From positions 434,001-498,000 of the forward strand of contig CAZBED010000001.1 of assembly GCA_964490845.1 (NCBI GenBank): a DNA stretch of 64,000 nt, given 5' to 3'. Shown one piece after another: positions 43,075 through 51,457 of the stretch. Origin of the DNA: JADJSS01 sp964490845. Lineage in GTDB: Bacteria; Bacteroidota; Bacteroidia; Chitinophagales; JADIYW01. The position numbers and the translations under genes were made by a program. Position 1 is the stretch's first letter. The number at the start of each line of letters is the position of its first letter. The notes under the pieces are model-generated. The model had not been told where the DNA came from and made no database searches. It saw only the letters and a program-made list of their open reading frames with translations.

Positions 43075-43229
43075 GAAATTAACTTGTGATAAGTAATGAA
43101 CAAGGAGAGAGTCTTATTCCGAGCCGATGGTTTGCAAGAAAGAAACCAAATAAGCATTAAGAAATCCGGAACAATCAATAAGTTACCACAAGATTTCTCC
43201 TCATTCCTGTGAAAAGGAGTTCAAAATGT

Positions 43230-43922
43230 TTACCTGTATGACAAATAGTTCTTAAACTCTCCCTGAAAGTGCGCATGATCGGAAAATGCAACCAGTCGCC
43301 ACCCGAGTGTGGATGTTTTGAGCTGAGTGAGTGATCCGTTGGCAATATTCAACTGCAATTCAAATGTTTTTTGAGTAGTCAGTCCCAGCAACTGTTGCAT
43401 TATAACGGAAATGCTGCCCCCAGAGGTAAATACCAATACTACATCTTCTTTACTAACTGTTTCCTGAATTTTTTGTAAACCGTTTTGTACGCGTGCACAA
43501 AAGACCGGCCAGTTTTCTTCATAGTCATCGTATTGTCCGCCCGTCCAGCGAATGATAGCACCTTTCAATACTTCCGTAATTTTATCTTTAGGATTCTTGT
43601 CGAGAAAAATATCTTTTTTTAGTTCATTAATATCTGTATATCGGGGTTCATATTTCGCCAGCACATCCCGATGATCAAATTCATTCCAGTCAGCATCCAT
43701 TGCTTTCCCCACAGAGGTCTGCTGCATTTGCTCCAGACAATATTCCATTGTCTGCTGATGCCGCTGCATGGCACCGCTGATAATTTTGGTAGGCTGTATT
43801 CCGCGTTGTAATAAACTTCTTCCCAGAATTCTGGATTGCTCAATCCCAGTAGGTGAAAGGGCATCGTATTCTTCCATTCCAAATTGTGCCTGTCCGTGTC
43901 GTATGAGGTATATAGTCGCCAT
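43230..43922 (-). CDS. Histidine phosphatase family protein
   Basis: 230 residues with the phosphohistidine motif IYLIRHGQAQ (RHG at 8-10) and the second catalytic His after TSGGSISV. Family members are phosphoglycerate mutases or broad phosphatases. Here it lies next to an APH-like kinase gene and an acyl-CoA dehydrogenase gene; the association suggests a role in a phosphorylated acyl or hydroxyacyl-CoA branch of fatty-acid metabolism, as for mammalian ACAD10/11 with fused kinase and phosphatase parts. That link is inference. Confidence 0.85.
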   Translation of the reverse strand: MATIYLIRHGQAQFGMEEYDALSPTGIEQSRILGRSLLQRGIQPTKIISGAMQRHQQTMEYCLEQMQQTSVGKAMDADWNEFDHRDVLAKYEPRYTDINELKKDIFLDKNPKDKITEVLKGAIIRWTGGQYDDYEENWPVFCARVQNGLQKIQETVSKEDVVLVFTSGGSISVIMQQLLGLTTQKTFELQLNIANGSLTQLKTSTLGWRLVAFSDHAHFQGEFKNYLSYR

Positions 43923-43948
43923 AGTTAATTTGATAATTTGATAATTAG

Positions 43949-45016
43949 CTAATTAGCTAATTGCTTAATTACTTTTTTGCATCTCCAGTTTAAATAGTGC
44001 ACCAATATCCACCAAGTTTTAAACTCCTTGTTATTGGTTTGTTTATGGTAGTAGCGATAATAGATTTGCTGCGCAATAACTGCTAAACGGAACAATCCAT
44101 ACACTTCGTAAAAAGTAAATTGTTTTGCTTCAAATCCCATCTTTTCACAATAGTATTGAATGACTTCTTTTCGTGTCAGCATGCCCTCTGCATTGGTGGG
44201 TTGCCTGCGTGTGGACTTTGCCATAAAATCATCATCCGCCTGCACCCAATAGGCCAGTGTATTGCCCAAATCCATCATGGGATCGCCGATAGTAGCCATT
44301 TCCCAATCCAGTACTCCTATAATTTTCATAGGGTTTTGCGGGTCGAGAATCACATTATCAAACCGAAAATCATTGTGAATCAGACAACTTCTTTCTTCAG
44401 CCGGGATGTTTGCTTTCAGCCATTGGATCACTTTTGCAAATTTGGGCACATTCCATGTTTTCGCTTTCTTATAACGCTCGCTCCATCCGTTGATTTGTCG
44501 TTCGCAATACCCTTTTCCTTTTCCGAAATTCGCTAAACCGGATGCATTGATATCAATCTTATGTAATTCAATTAATTTATCAATTACATTTAGACATAAC
44601 TGACGAACTTGTTCTTTACTTAACTCCAAACCTTTCGGTAAATTCGCTCGCGGAATAATACCTTCTACCCTTCGCATGATATAGAAATCACCATCCATTA
44701 CACTGTGGTCATTGCAAATTGCGAGCATTTCCGGTACCGTATAATAAGGCATTAAAGCTTTCTGTATTTCGTACTCGCGTTTCATATCGTGAGCAGACGC
44801 AGCTTTTGTGCCGGCAGGCGGGCGTCGTAATATCAAATCATGAGAATCGTATTTGATTCTATACGTCCAGTTGGAAGCACCGCCTGTATATTGGGTAATT
44901 TCAGGTGTTCCTGTCACGCCGGATATATTGGCTTTTATCCAGGCATCCACCTTTTCCAAAGGTAGTTGTTCTGTTGAGCGAACCGGTTTTGCTTTGTCTA
45001 TTAATTCACTATTCAT
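43949..45016 (-). CDS. APH-family phosphotransferase (ACAD10/11-like kinase)
   Basis: 355 residues from ATG at 45016; a longer TTG frame from 45052 is less likely. Kinase motifs: LILRRPP (nucleotide-binding Lys region), LIHNDFRFDNVILD (catalytic HxDxxxxN) and VLDWEMATIGDP (metal Asp). The closest relatives are aminoglycoside-phosphotransferase-like proteins coupled to acyl-CoA dehydrogenases; the eukaryotic ACAD10/11 proteins have the kinase fused to the dehydrogenase and act on 4-hydroxy acids. Resistance function is unlikely. The acyl-CoA dehydrogenase gene is 253 bp upstream. Confidence 0.85.
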   Translation of the reverse strand: MNSELIDKAKPVRSTEQLPLEKVDAWIKANISGVTGTPEITQYTGGASNWTYRIKYDSHDLILRRPPAGTKAASAHDMKREYEIQKALMPYYTVPEMLAICNDHSVMDGDFYIMRRVEGIIPRANLPKGLELSKEQVRQLCLNVIDKLIELHKIDINASGLANFGKGKGYCERQINGWSERYKKAKTWNVPKFAKVIQWLKANIPAEERSCLIHNDFRFDNVILDPQNPMKIIGVLDWEMATIGDPMMDLGNTLAYWVQADDDFMAKSTRRQPTNAEGMLTRKEVIQYYCEKMGFEAKQFTFYEVYGLFRLAVIAQQIYYRYYHKQTNNKEFKTWWILVHYLNWRCKKVIKQLAN

Positions 45017-45135
45017 TATTTGTTTATTTTCTTTTGTCACTTTTTGAGCCAACTAAATTAAACACATAGTCACATAGTAATTTTGTAAAAACAGCAAATT
45101 GGTTAGTGAATAAATTTAGGACAGCTAAGAAAAAA

Positions 45136-45175
45136 TATAGGAATTCATCCTCGATGAATACTCTGTTTTCCTATA
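45136..45175. other. Nested hairpin downstream of the acyl-CoA dehydrogenase
   Basis: Outer arms TATAGGAA (45136-45143) and TTCCTATA (45168-45175); inner arms ATTCATC (45143-45149) and GATGAAT (45153-45159). Could be an mRNA 3' hairpin; no T-run follows. Confidence 0.3.
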
Positions 45176-45269
45176 GCTTCATATATAAATACTACCAACC
45201 GTTCTATCTTCCCTATTCTATGTCTCTATATGTTTTAAATAAACTATTCAATTTATTCTGAAGATTGAA

Positions 45270-46502
45270 TTACTTTCCTGCATTCGGATATTTTAATAAT
45301 TCAAAGCGTGCAATCAGGCCGCGGTGCACAGCATCGGGGCCGTCGGCGATACGGATGCAGCGAGCCATTGCAAAAAATCCGGTAAACGGGAAATCATGCG
45401 ATACCCCGGCGCCGCCGTGAATTTGAATGGCCTCATCGCATACCTGCTGCAGCACATTCGGCGCCACTACCTTGATAGCAGAGATTTCTGTCATCGCACC
45501 TAATGCCCCTACCGTATCGAGTTTCCAAGCGGCATATAACGTTAATAAGCGCGCCTGATCTATCGCAATGCGAAAGTCGGCGATCTTCTCGCGGTTTCCA
45601 CCAAGATTGATTAATGGTTTACCGAAGGCTACACGAGACAAGCTGCGTTCTATTAGCAATTTTAAGACATATTCTGCCGCGCCGATACAACGCATACAGT
45701 GGTGAATTCGTCCCGGCCCCAGTCGTCCCTGTGCGATTTCAAAGCCTCTACCCTTGCCCAAAATGAGATTTGATATTGGCACCCGTACATTCGTAAAACT
45801 GACTTCTCCATGTCCATACGGTTCATCGTATTCGCTAAATACCGGCAACATGCGTTCAATAACGACACCGGGAGTATCCACCGGTACTAATACCATGCTG
45901 TGCTGATTGTGTCGGCCGGCAGACGGATCCGATAACCCCATAAAAATAATCACCTTACAATCCGGATGTCCTATACCGGAAGACCACCATTTGCGACCGT
46001 TGATTACAATCTCATCACCTTCAACGATGGCTGTTGCCTGCATATTCGTAGCATCGGAAGAGGCCACCTCAGGCTCGGTCATGCAGAAAGCGGAGCGGAT
46101 CTCTCCACTCAGCAACGGCTTCAGCCATTGTTCTTTTTGCTCCGGCGTCCCGTATTTATGCAATACTTCCATATTACCGGTATCCGGCGCATTGCAGTTA
46201 AATATTTCGGCAGCTAAAAAACTCTTACCCATTTCTTCAGCCAGCGGTGCATACTCCACAGTAGATAAACCCTGACCATGAACGGTATCCGGCAAAAATA
46301 AATTCCACAATCCTGCTTCTTTCGCCTGTTGTTTCAAATCTTTCACAACGGGAGACACTGTCCACTTTGTCCAGTCGCTGCCTGAGTTGCGCTGATGTAT
46401 TTCACGGAAATATTGTTCTTCAACAGGCCTGATTTTCTGGTCAGTAAACTGTCGAACTTTCTTAATGAATTCCAGAGTGCGGGGGTTGTGTTGAAAATCC
46501 AT
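45270..46502 (-). CDS. Acyl-CoA dehydrogenase
   Basis: 410-residue FAD enzyme. Patterns: CMTEPEVASSDATN for substrate/FAD binding, the beta domain with RKWWSSGIGHPDC, RIHHCMRCIGAAE and the C-terminal QIHGGAGVSHDF with the flavin-contacting region. The sequence resembles the ACAD11 branch acting on long or branched chains. With the downstream kinase and phosphatase genes it probably forms a functional set for hydroxy-fatty-acid oxidation, by analogy with ACAD10/11. Divergent from the hydrolase at 46565. Confidence 0.93.
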   Translation of the reverse strand: MDFQHNPRTLEFIKKVRQFTDQKIRPVEEQYFREIHQRNSGSDWTKWTVSPVVKDLKQQAKEAGLWNLFLPDTVHGQGLSTVEYAPLAEEMGKSFLAAEIFNCNAPDTGNMEVLHKYGTPEQKEQWLKPLLSGEIRSAFCMTEPEVASSDATNMQATAIVEGDEIVINGRKWWSSGIGHPDCKVIIFMGLSDPSAGRHNQHSMVLVPVDTPGVVIERMLPVFSEYDEPYGHGEVSFTNVRVPISNLILGKGRGFEIAQGRLGPGRIHHCMRCIGAAEYVLKLLIERSLSRVAFGKPLINLGGNREKIADFRIAIDQARLLTLYAAWKLDTVGALGAMTEISAIKVVAPNVLQQVCDEAIQIHGGAGVSHDFPFTGFFAMARCIRIADGPDAVHRGLIARFELLKYPNAGK

Positions 46503-46536
46503 AAAAGGGAATTAATATTTTTAAAAATAAGAAGAT

Positions 46537-46544
46537 TAAATTTG
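46537..46544 (+). promoter_or_regulatory. Candidate -7 promoter element
   Basis: TAAATTTG matches TAnnTTTG, 20 nt before the GTG at 46565. This spacing supports the GTG as start. Confidence 0.45.
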
Positions 46545-46564
46545 ATAGCGAAACTTTTATTTCA

Positions 46565-47398
46565 GTGCATATAGAATCTGTTACCATATCATCCAAATCC
46601 GGCAAAAGCATACCTTTGACGCTGAGAGTGCCCGAAGCTGCTGTTAAAGGTATTGTACAGATCAATACTGGTACCTGTATCCCGCAGCAGGTATATTGGA
46701 AGTTTGCTGAATTTCTGACCAAAAATAATTACATCACAATCACTTATGATTACAGCGATGCTGCTAATTTTGAGTCAGCAGTTTCGCACACCTCCTGGAT
46801 TGCGGATATGGAGAGTGTAACGGATTATATACTGAAGGAATACTCCACGCTTAAGAAATATGCAGTTGGCCACAGCTCCGGAGGTCAGTTGATAGGATAT
46901 ACCAACAATTGCAGGCATTTTGATAAGGTATTCTTAGTAGCTGCCTCCAACGGGTATGTAGGCAATCTTTCCTTTCCCGTCAGACTGGGCATGTTGTTTT
47001 TTTGGAAAATAGTTGTTCCTTATTCCATTCGCCGTTATGGATATATGAACAACAAGCTATTCGGAACCAGCGGCGGATTTCCCAAAAACATCATTTTAGA
47101 ATTACGAAGCTGGTGTTTTCAACCTGATTTCTTTGTTTCCTTTTTTAAGGAACAGCACATTGCATCCCATTACCATACTATCACGCATCCGGTTAAAGAA
47201 TATCATTTGGCAGACGATGTGATAGCTAACAGAAAAAGCTGTGAATACATCTTAAATCTGTATACACATGCCGACAAAAAGATAGAAACGCTAAATGCAA
47301 AAGATTACGGAATGAAAAATTTCGGACATCGCGGTTTTTTCTTTTCCGGTGCGGAAAAGTTGTTATGGCCAAAATTTTTATACGATTTAGAAAAGTAA
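46565..47398 (+). CDS. Alpha/beta hydrolase
   Basis: 277 residues starting at GTG (CAT ATA follow). The nucleophile elbow is VGHSSGG, the Ser at about 102; a late His is in NFGHRGFFF. The N-terminus (TISSKSGKSIPLTLRVP) fits the serine-aminopeptidase-like (Hydrolase_4) group that includes lysophospholipases. No signal peptide. Substrate unknown. It overlaps only the upstream extension of the purT frame, and the true purT start is 14 bp after its stop. Confidence 0.82.
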   Translation: MHIESVTISSKSGKSIPLTLRVPEAAVKGIVQINTGTCIPQQVYWKFAEFLTKNNYITITYDYSDAANFESAVSHTSWIADMESVTDYILKEYSTLKKYAVGHSSGGQLIGYTNNCRHFDKVFLVAASNGYVGNLSFPVRLGMLFFWKIVVPYSIRRYGYMNNKLFGTSGGFPKNIILELRSWCFQPDFFVSFFKEQHIASHYHTITHPVKEYHLADDVIANRKSCEYILNLYTHADKKIETLNAKDYGMKNFGHRGFFFSGAEKLLWPKFLYDLEK

Positions 47399-47412
47399 AC
47401 AATCTTCCTTAT

Positions 47413-48591
47413 ATGAAAAAGATACTCTTATTAGGTTCGGGTGAATTAGGCAAAGAACTGGTGATTGCACTGAAACGATTGGGACAATATGTAATTGCCG
47501 TTGATTCGTATGATGATGCACCGGCGCAACAGGTAGCAGATGAACGTGAAATTATTAACATGCTGGACGGTGATGCTTTGGATGCTATGGTGGCAAAACA
47601 CCAACCGGACCTGATAGTACCGGAAATTGAAGCCATCCGGACAGAACGGTTCTATGATTACGAACAAGAGGGTTACACTGTTATTCCCAGCGCAAAAGCA
47701 GCTAACTATACCATGAACCGAAAAGCTATCCGCGATCTGGCTGCAACAGAATTAGGATTAAAAACAGCTCATTATGCTTATGCCAACAGCCTGGAAGAAC
47801 TGACCGCTGCTGTCGGAAAAATCGGAATTCCCTGTGTGATAAAACCTTTAATGAGCTCCTCGGGAAAGGGACAATCCGTTATCAAAACAGAAGCAGATAT
47901 TACAAAAGCCTGGGAATATGCGCAATCCGGTAAGCGTGGCGACCAGACAGAAGTTATCGTGGAAGCTTTTGTCCGGTTCAACTCAGAAATCACCTTATTG
48001 ACTGTAACACAAAAAAACGGGCCAACTTTATTTTGTCCACCTATCGGCCACCGGCAGGAACGCGGCGATTATCAGGAAAGCTGGCAGCCTGCTATCATTA
48101 AAGATTCCGATTTGCTGGAGGCGCAACGCATGGCAGATGCCGTTACCAAAGCATTAACAGGCGCAGGCATCTGGGGTGTGGAGTTTTTCTTAGCGGATGA
48201 TGGTGTATATTTTTCCGAATTATCGCCGAGGCCACATGATACCGGTATGGTGACGCTGGCAGGCACGCAAAATTTATCGGAATTTGAACTGCATGCCCGG
48301 GCTATCTTAGGATTGCCGATTCCGGAAATCACCCTTGAACGTTCAGGTGCCAGTGCTGTAATTTTAGCAAACGAAGTAGGGGTTCATCCTTCCTATGTAG
48401 GATTGGAAAATGCGATGAATCACCTTAAAAGCGATATAAGAATTTTTGGCAAACCCGTTACACGTCCTTTTCGCAGAATGGGAGTAGCCCTGGCATATGA
48501 CCATGTTGCGAGCAATGTAGACGATGTTATACAACGAGCAAAAGCAATAGCTGCAGAAATAAAAGTGGATACAACACAAAAAGGAAATTAA
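47413..48591 (+). CDS. purT: Formate-dependent phosphoribosylglycinamide formyltransferase
   Basis: 392-residue ATP-grasp enzyme, the length of known PurT, that formylates GAR in purine synthesis using formate and ATP. ATG at 47413 directly precedes KKILLLGSGELGKEL; a frame extension from 47365 lies within the hydrolase gene and is ignored. ATP-grasp segments CVIKPLMSSSGKGQSV and GVEFFLADDGVYFSELSPRPHDTG are intact. It converges on metX with a 4-bp gap. Confidence 0.96.
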   Translation: MKKILLLGSGELGKELVIALKRLGQYVIAVDSYDDAPAQQVADEREIINMLDGDALDAMVAKHQPDLIVPEIEAIRTERFYDYEQEGYTVIPSAKAANYTMNRKAIRDLAATELGLKTAHYAYANSLEELTAAVGKIGIPCVIKPLMSSSGKGQSVIKTEADITKAWEYAQSGKRGDQTEVIVEAFVRFNSEITLLTVTQKNGPTLFCPPIGHRQERGDYQESWQPAIIKDSDLLEAQRMADAVTKALTGAGIWGVEFFLADDGVYFSELSPRPHDTGMVTLAGTQNLSEFELHARAILGLPIPEITLERSGASAVILANEVGVHPSYVGLENAMNHLKSDIRIFGKPVTRPFRRMGVALAYDHVASNVDDVIQRAKAIAAEIKVDTTQKGN

Positions 48592-48595
48592 TCTG

Positions 48596-49612
48596 TTATA
48601 CCCTAAGAAAAGTACTCAATATTTTAGTCATCTGAGCGTCTTCAATCAGGAATCCGTCGTGCCCGTAATCGGAATCTATCTCTACAAAAATACTGTGCGG
48701 TATCAGTGAGGTCAGCAATTGCTGTTCTTCCAGGGGATACAGATAATCGGAAGTAATGCCCAATACCAAGGTATTGCATTTGATTGCTGACAATACTTCT
48801 CTGGCATCTCCTCTTCCTCTTGTGATATTGTGATTGTCCATCGCTTTGGATAAAATATAGTAGGAGTAGGCATTAAAACGTTTTACCAGTTTCTCCCCCT
48901 GATACTGCTGATAGGAACACGCTTTGAAATTTTCCAGTTTGGTATTATCCGTATCTTCCTGTGTTTTGCAATAGGCTTTATAATTCCTGTAGGAAATCAA
49001 ACCAATACTGCGTGCCGCCTTCATACCCTTAGCACCGGCATCATCGCGTTCTTCACCAAATGTTCTGTCTGCTTCAATGGCCAACCGCTGTGATTCATTA
49101 AAGGCAATACCCCAGGGGGAATGTTTAATATTGGTAGCCCCGAGAAGGATATTTTCAAAACTGTCCGGTTCCTGTATCACCCATTCGAGTAACTGCTGGC
49201 CACCCATGGAAAAACCGCAGGCAAAATGAATTTTCTCGATTCCTAAATGCTTACGTAAAATGGTTAGTGTCTTCACCATATCCCTGACTGTTACCACCGG
49301 AAAATCTTTATAATACTTTTTGCCGGTTTCCGGATTGATGGACAACGGGCCTGTTGTACCGTAGCAGGAACCCAGCATATTGGCACAAACAATAAAATAT
49401 TTATCCGGATCAATGAACTTACCGCTTCCCACCATTCCGGGCCACCATTCCGTTGGGTCTGAGTTGGCTGAGAATGCATGACATATCCAAACAACATTAG
49501 ATTTGTCGGCATTCATAGCGCCAAACGTGTTATAAGCAATATCGACTCCGGGAAGTATAGTGCCGGATTCTAATCGGATGGGTTTGTCGTATGTTAGCAG
49601 TTGTGTGGACAC
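48596..49612 (-). CDS. metX: Homoserine O-acetyltransferase
   Basis: 338-residue alpha/beta-hydrolase-fold acyltransferase, first step of the transsulfur-free route to methionine: acetyl-CoA plus homoserine gives O-acetylhomoserine. Nucleophile Ser135 in GFSMGGQQ; the His is in DYGHDGF, with Asp in the TSDYLYPLEE segment. The start is GTG (GTG TCC ACA), 25 bp after the metY stop, so metY-metX are cotranscribed and under the upstream attenuator. Confidence 0.95.
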   Translation of the reverse strand: MSTQLLTYDKPIRLESGTILPGVDIAYNTFGAMNADKSNVVWICHAFSANSDPTEWWPGMVGSGKFIDPDKYFIVCANMLGSCYGTTGPLSINPETGKKYYKDFPVVTVRDMVKTLTILRKHLGIEKIHFACGFSMGGQQLLEWVIQEPDSFENILLGATNIKHSPWGIAFNESQRLAIEADRTFGEERDDAGAKGMKAARSIGLISYRNYKAYCKTQEDTDNTKLENFKACSYQQYQGEKLVKRFNAYSYYILSKAMDNHNITRGRGDAREVLSAIKCNTLVLGITSDYLYPLEEQQLLTSLIPHSIFVEIDSDYGHDGFLIEDAQMTKILSTFLRV

Positions 49613-49637
49613 AATATAGATTTGAAGTGTATAATTA

Positions 49638-50930
49638 TCATGCGTTCAATGCCTGTTCAAAATCAGCTTTGATATCGTCAATATGTTCTATGCCTACTGA
49701 AACACGGATAGAACTTTTTGAAACTCCGGAAGCAGCCTGTTCTTCATCGTTTAACTGCTCGTGAGTAGTGGATGCAGAGTGAATAGCCAGCGTTTTAGCG
49801 TCACCTACATTCGCCAGATGAGAAGTCAGCTTCAGAGAATTAATAAATTTCTTGGCCGCATCAAATCCACCTTTTACATCAAATGTAAACACAGAGCCAA
49901 AACCATTTGTCAGGTATTTCCTTGCCAGCTCATGATAAGGTGAATCCGGTAAGCCGGTATAGGTTACTTTTTCTACTTTTGGATGTTGCTGCAACCATAG
50001 TGCCAATGCCAGAGCATTTTGATTATGCCGCTCAACCCGCAACGATAATGTTTCCAGTCCTTGCAGAAAAAGAAAAGAGTTAAATGGCGACACAGAAGGC
50101 CCGAAGTCCCTCAATCCTTCAACACGTGCACGAATGATAAAGGCAATATTGCCAAATGGCCCCTGTGTACCAAAAACATCCCAGAATTTTAATCCATGAT
50201 ATCCTTCAGAAGGTTCCGTAAACTGTTTGAATTTTCCATTTCCCCAATTGTAATTTCCACCATCAACGATAACACCACCGATGGACGTTCCATGTCCGCC
50301 AATCCATTTGGTAGCAGATGCAACAACTATATGAGCACCGTGCTTCAAAGGTTGAAACAAGTATCCGCCGGCTCCGAATGTATTGTCCACAATTATCGGA
50401 ATATCGTACTTATCAGAAATTGCTTTGAAAGCCGCCCAATCAGGCACATTTCCCCGAGGGTTTCCAATAGATTCCAGATAGATGGCTTTTGTTTTGTCAT
50501 CAACTAATCTTTCAAAAGAGGCTGGATTGTCTCCATCAGCAAAACGCGCATCTATTCCGAGTCGCTTAAAAGCGACTTTAAATTGATTGTAGGTACCGCC
50601 GTATAAAAAGGAAGTAGAAATAAAATTATCCCCTGCTTCGAGAATATTATTCAGTGCCAGAAATTGCGCGGATTGTCCCGATGCAGTTGCCAGTGCCGCC
50701 ACACCACCTTCCAGAGCGGCTATGCGTTTTTCAAACACATCGGTCGTCGGGTTCATGATACGGGTATATATGTTACCAAATTCACGAAGGCCGAAAAGAT
50801 TAGCGGCATGTTCCGTATCCTTAAACTGATACGAAGTGGTCTGGTAAATAGGAACCGCCCTGGAGCCTGTTGTCGGGTCTATTTCCTGCCCTGCGTGTAA
50901 TTGCAGTGTCTCAAATTTGTAATTGCTCAT
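49638..50930 (-). CDS. metY: O-acetylhomoserine sulfhydrylase
   Basis: 430-residue PLP enzyme of the Cys/Met metabolism family. PLP Lys208 in ASATKWIGGHGT; LHAGQEIDP, NIYTRIMNPT and SSIRVSVGIEHIDDI are typical of MetY rather than MetB. It makes homocysteine from O-acetylhomoserine and sulfide, and some members also accept O-acetylserine to give cysteine. First structural gene after the poly-Cys leader and attenuator hairpin (50957-50983). Confidence 0.95.
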   Translation of the reverse strand: MSNYKFETLQLHAGQEIDPTTGSRAVPIYQTTSYQFKDTEHAANLFGLREFGNIYTRIMNPTTDVFEKRIAALEGGVAALATASGQSAQFLALNNILEAGDNFISTSFLYGGTYNQFKVAFKRLGIDARFADGDNPASFERLVDDKTKAIYLESIGNPRGNVPDWAAFKAISDKYDIPIIVDNTFGAGGYLFQPLKHGAHIVVASATKWIGGHGTSIGGVIVDGGNYNWGNGKFKQFTEPSEGYHGLKFWDVFGTQGPFGNIAFIIRARVEGLRDFGPSVSPFNSFLFLQGLETLSLRVERHNQNALALALWLQQHPKVEKVTYTGLPDSPYHELARKYLTNGFGSVFTFDVKGGFDAAKKFINSLKLTSHLANVGDAKTLAIHSASTTHEQLNDEEQAASGVSKSSIRVSVGIEHIDDIKADFEQALNA

Positions 50931-50956
50931 AGAAATTAGTTTACAGTTTATAAATT

Positions 50957-50983
50957 AAAAAGCCTTCCACACTCGGAAGGCTT
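50957..50983 (-). terminator. Attenuator hairpin ahead of metYX
   Basis: On the minus strand 5' arm AAGCCTTCC (50975-50983), 6-nt loop, 3' arm GGAAGGCTT (50960-50968), then TTTTT and AT-rich sequence. It lies 27 nt before the metY ATG, so read-through is needed for metYX. The 5' arm can also pair with GGAAGG at 51023-51028 as an antiterminator. Confidence 0.85.
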
Positions 50984-51022
50984 CTACTATTTTTGAATAT
51001 TATTCTTTTAGTTCAGACAGTA

Positions 51023-51029
51023 CCTTCCT
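51023..51029 (-). promoter_or_regulatory. Antiterminator strand overlapping leader stop
   Basis: AGGAAGG on the minus strand overlaps the TAG stop of the leader ORF and is complementary over GGAAGG/CCTTCC to the 5' arm of the attenuator hairpin 40 nt downstream. Confidence 0.6.
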
Positions 51030-51081
51030 ATACCGTTTTACAACAGCAACAACACATCATTTGTTGGTTAGAAAGCATCAT
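51028..51081 (-). CDS. 17-codon polycysteine leader peptide (MMLSNQQMMCCCCCKTV)
   Basis: Short ORF in the metYX leader: two Met, then five consecutive Cys codons (51040-51054), stop TAG at 51028-51030. It has no Shine-Dalgarno sequence; the promoter -7 box ends 7 nt before the ATG, so the mRNA probably starts at or near it (leaderless). Its stop overlaps a GGAAGG that can disrupt the following terminator. Expected effect: when cysteinyl-tRNA is scarce the ribosome stalls in the Cys run, GGAAGG pairs with the terminator 5' arm and metYX is transcribed; with enough cysteine the ribosome reaches the stop, covers GGAAGG and transcription ends. The ORF and pairings are seen; the mechanism is inferred from known attenuators. 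Confidence 0.8.
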   Translation of the reverse strand: MMLSNQQMMCCCCCKTV

Positions 51082-51088
51082 TCTATGG

Positions 51089-51096
51089 CAAATATA
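51089..51096 (-). promoter_or_regulatory. -7 promoter element of the metYX leader
   Basis: On the minus strand TATATTTG matches TAnnTTTG. Its last G is 8 nt before the A of the leader ATG, giving an expected transcription start 2-4 nt before it. The -33 box is weak. Confidence 0.6.
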
Positions 51097-51117
51097 TAAA
51101 AGATTTTGAAAATTACA

Positions 51118-51396
51118 CTATCCTATTTCCAGGCTACCCCCCTCCGTTATGGTCAGTCTGCCACCTTTTATCTCCAAACCACCTTTTATCTTTACACTGG
51201 CATGGTCCTTTACCTGTACTTCCGCTCCGTCTTTAATGACCATATTGTGATGGGTATTATCCGTCAGGATAATGGTGGTGTCTACCTGGGTTCCGCAGTG
51301 TAAGCATTCAATATGGGTCTCATCCGTTTCCTTAAACTCATTGGCACCGCATTGCGGGCAAGTGATTCTTTGCTTATTAACATCAAGATATTCCAT
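51118..51396 (-). CDS. Small zinc-ribbon plus beta-repeat protein
   Basis: 92 residues from ATG at 51396. A longer GTG frame from 51420 runs into the terminator of the upstream gene, which argues against it. N-terminal zinc ribbon CPQC...CLHC (about 12-32), then repeated short strands (VIKDGAEVQVKDHASVKIKGGLEI in spirit: alternating VK/IK with Gly turns) like a small beta-helix. Function unknown; a nucleic-acid or scaffold role is possible. The stop is 21 bp upstream of the metYX promoter element, so the two units are close. Confidence 0.65.
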   Translation of the reverse strand: MEYLDVNKQRITCPQCGANEFKETDETHIECLHCGTQVDTTIILTDNTHHNMVIKDGAEVQVKDHASVKIKGGLEIKGGRLTITEGGSLEIG

Positions 51397-51411
51397 GATA
51401 AAAACTTCAAC

Positions 51412-51437
51412 AAAAAACACGCCGTTTCTGAGCGTGT
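51412..51437 (-). terminator. Rho-independent terminator after the HSL-type esterase
   Basis: Minus-strand arms ACACGC (51432-51437) and GCGTGT (51417-51422) with a 9-nt loop, then a T5 run (51412-51416). It lies 21 bp after the esterase stop. Confidence 0.7.
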
Positions 51438-51457
51438 GACTTCACATACCATGACTT

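Larger units (their letters stand above)
42696..43229. other. 534-bp gene-poor region with repeat and palindromes
   Basis: Between the thiolase and the histidine phosphatase. It holds a hairpin-rich dispersed element (42771-42885) and two short palindromes (43015-43036, 43061-43074). An 81-codon frame at 42933-43178 is low-complexity and has no family signature; I do not take it as a gene. Confidence 0.6.

Noticed and set aside
42933..43178. 81-codon minus-strand frame in the thiolase upstream region
   Set aside because: Low-complexity hydrophobic and basic translation, no family signature, overlaps both palindromes, and no promoter or ribosome site; treated as non-coding.
50931..51117. SAM or other methionine riboswitch before metY
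   Set aside because: No SAM-I four-way junction or SAM-II pseudoknot pattern could be drawn; the Cys-run ORF with competing hairpins explains the leader better.
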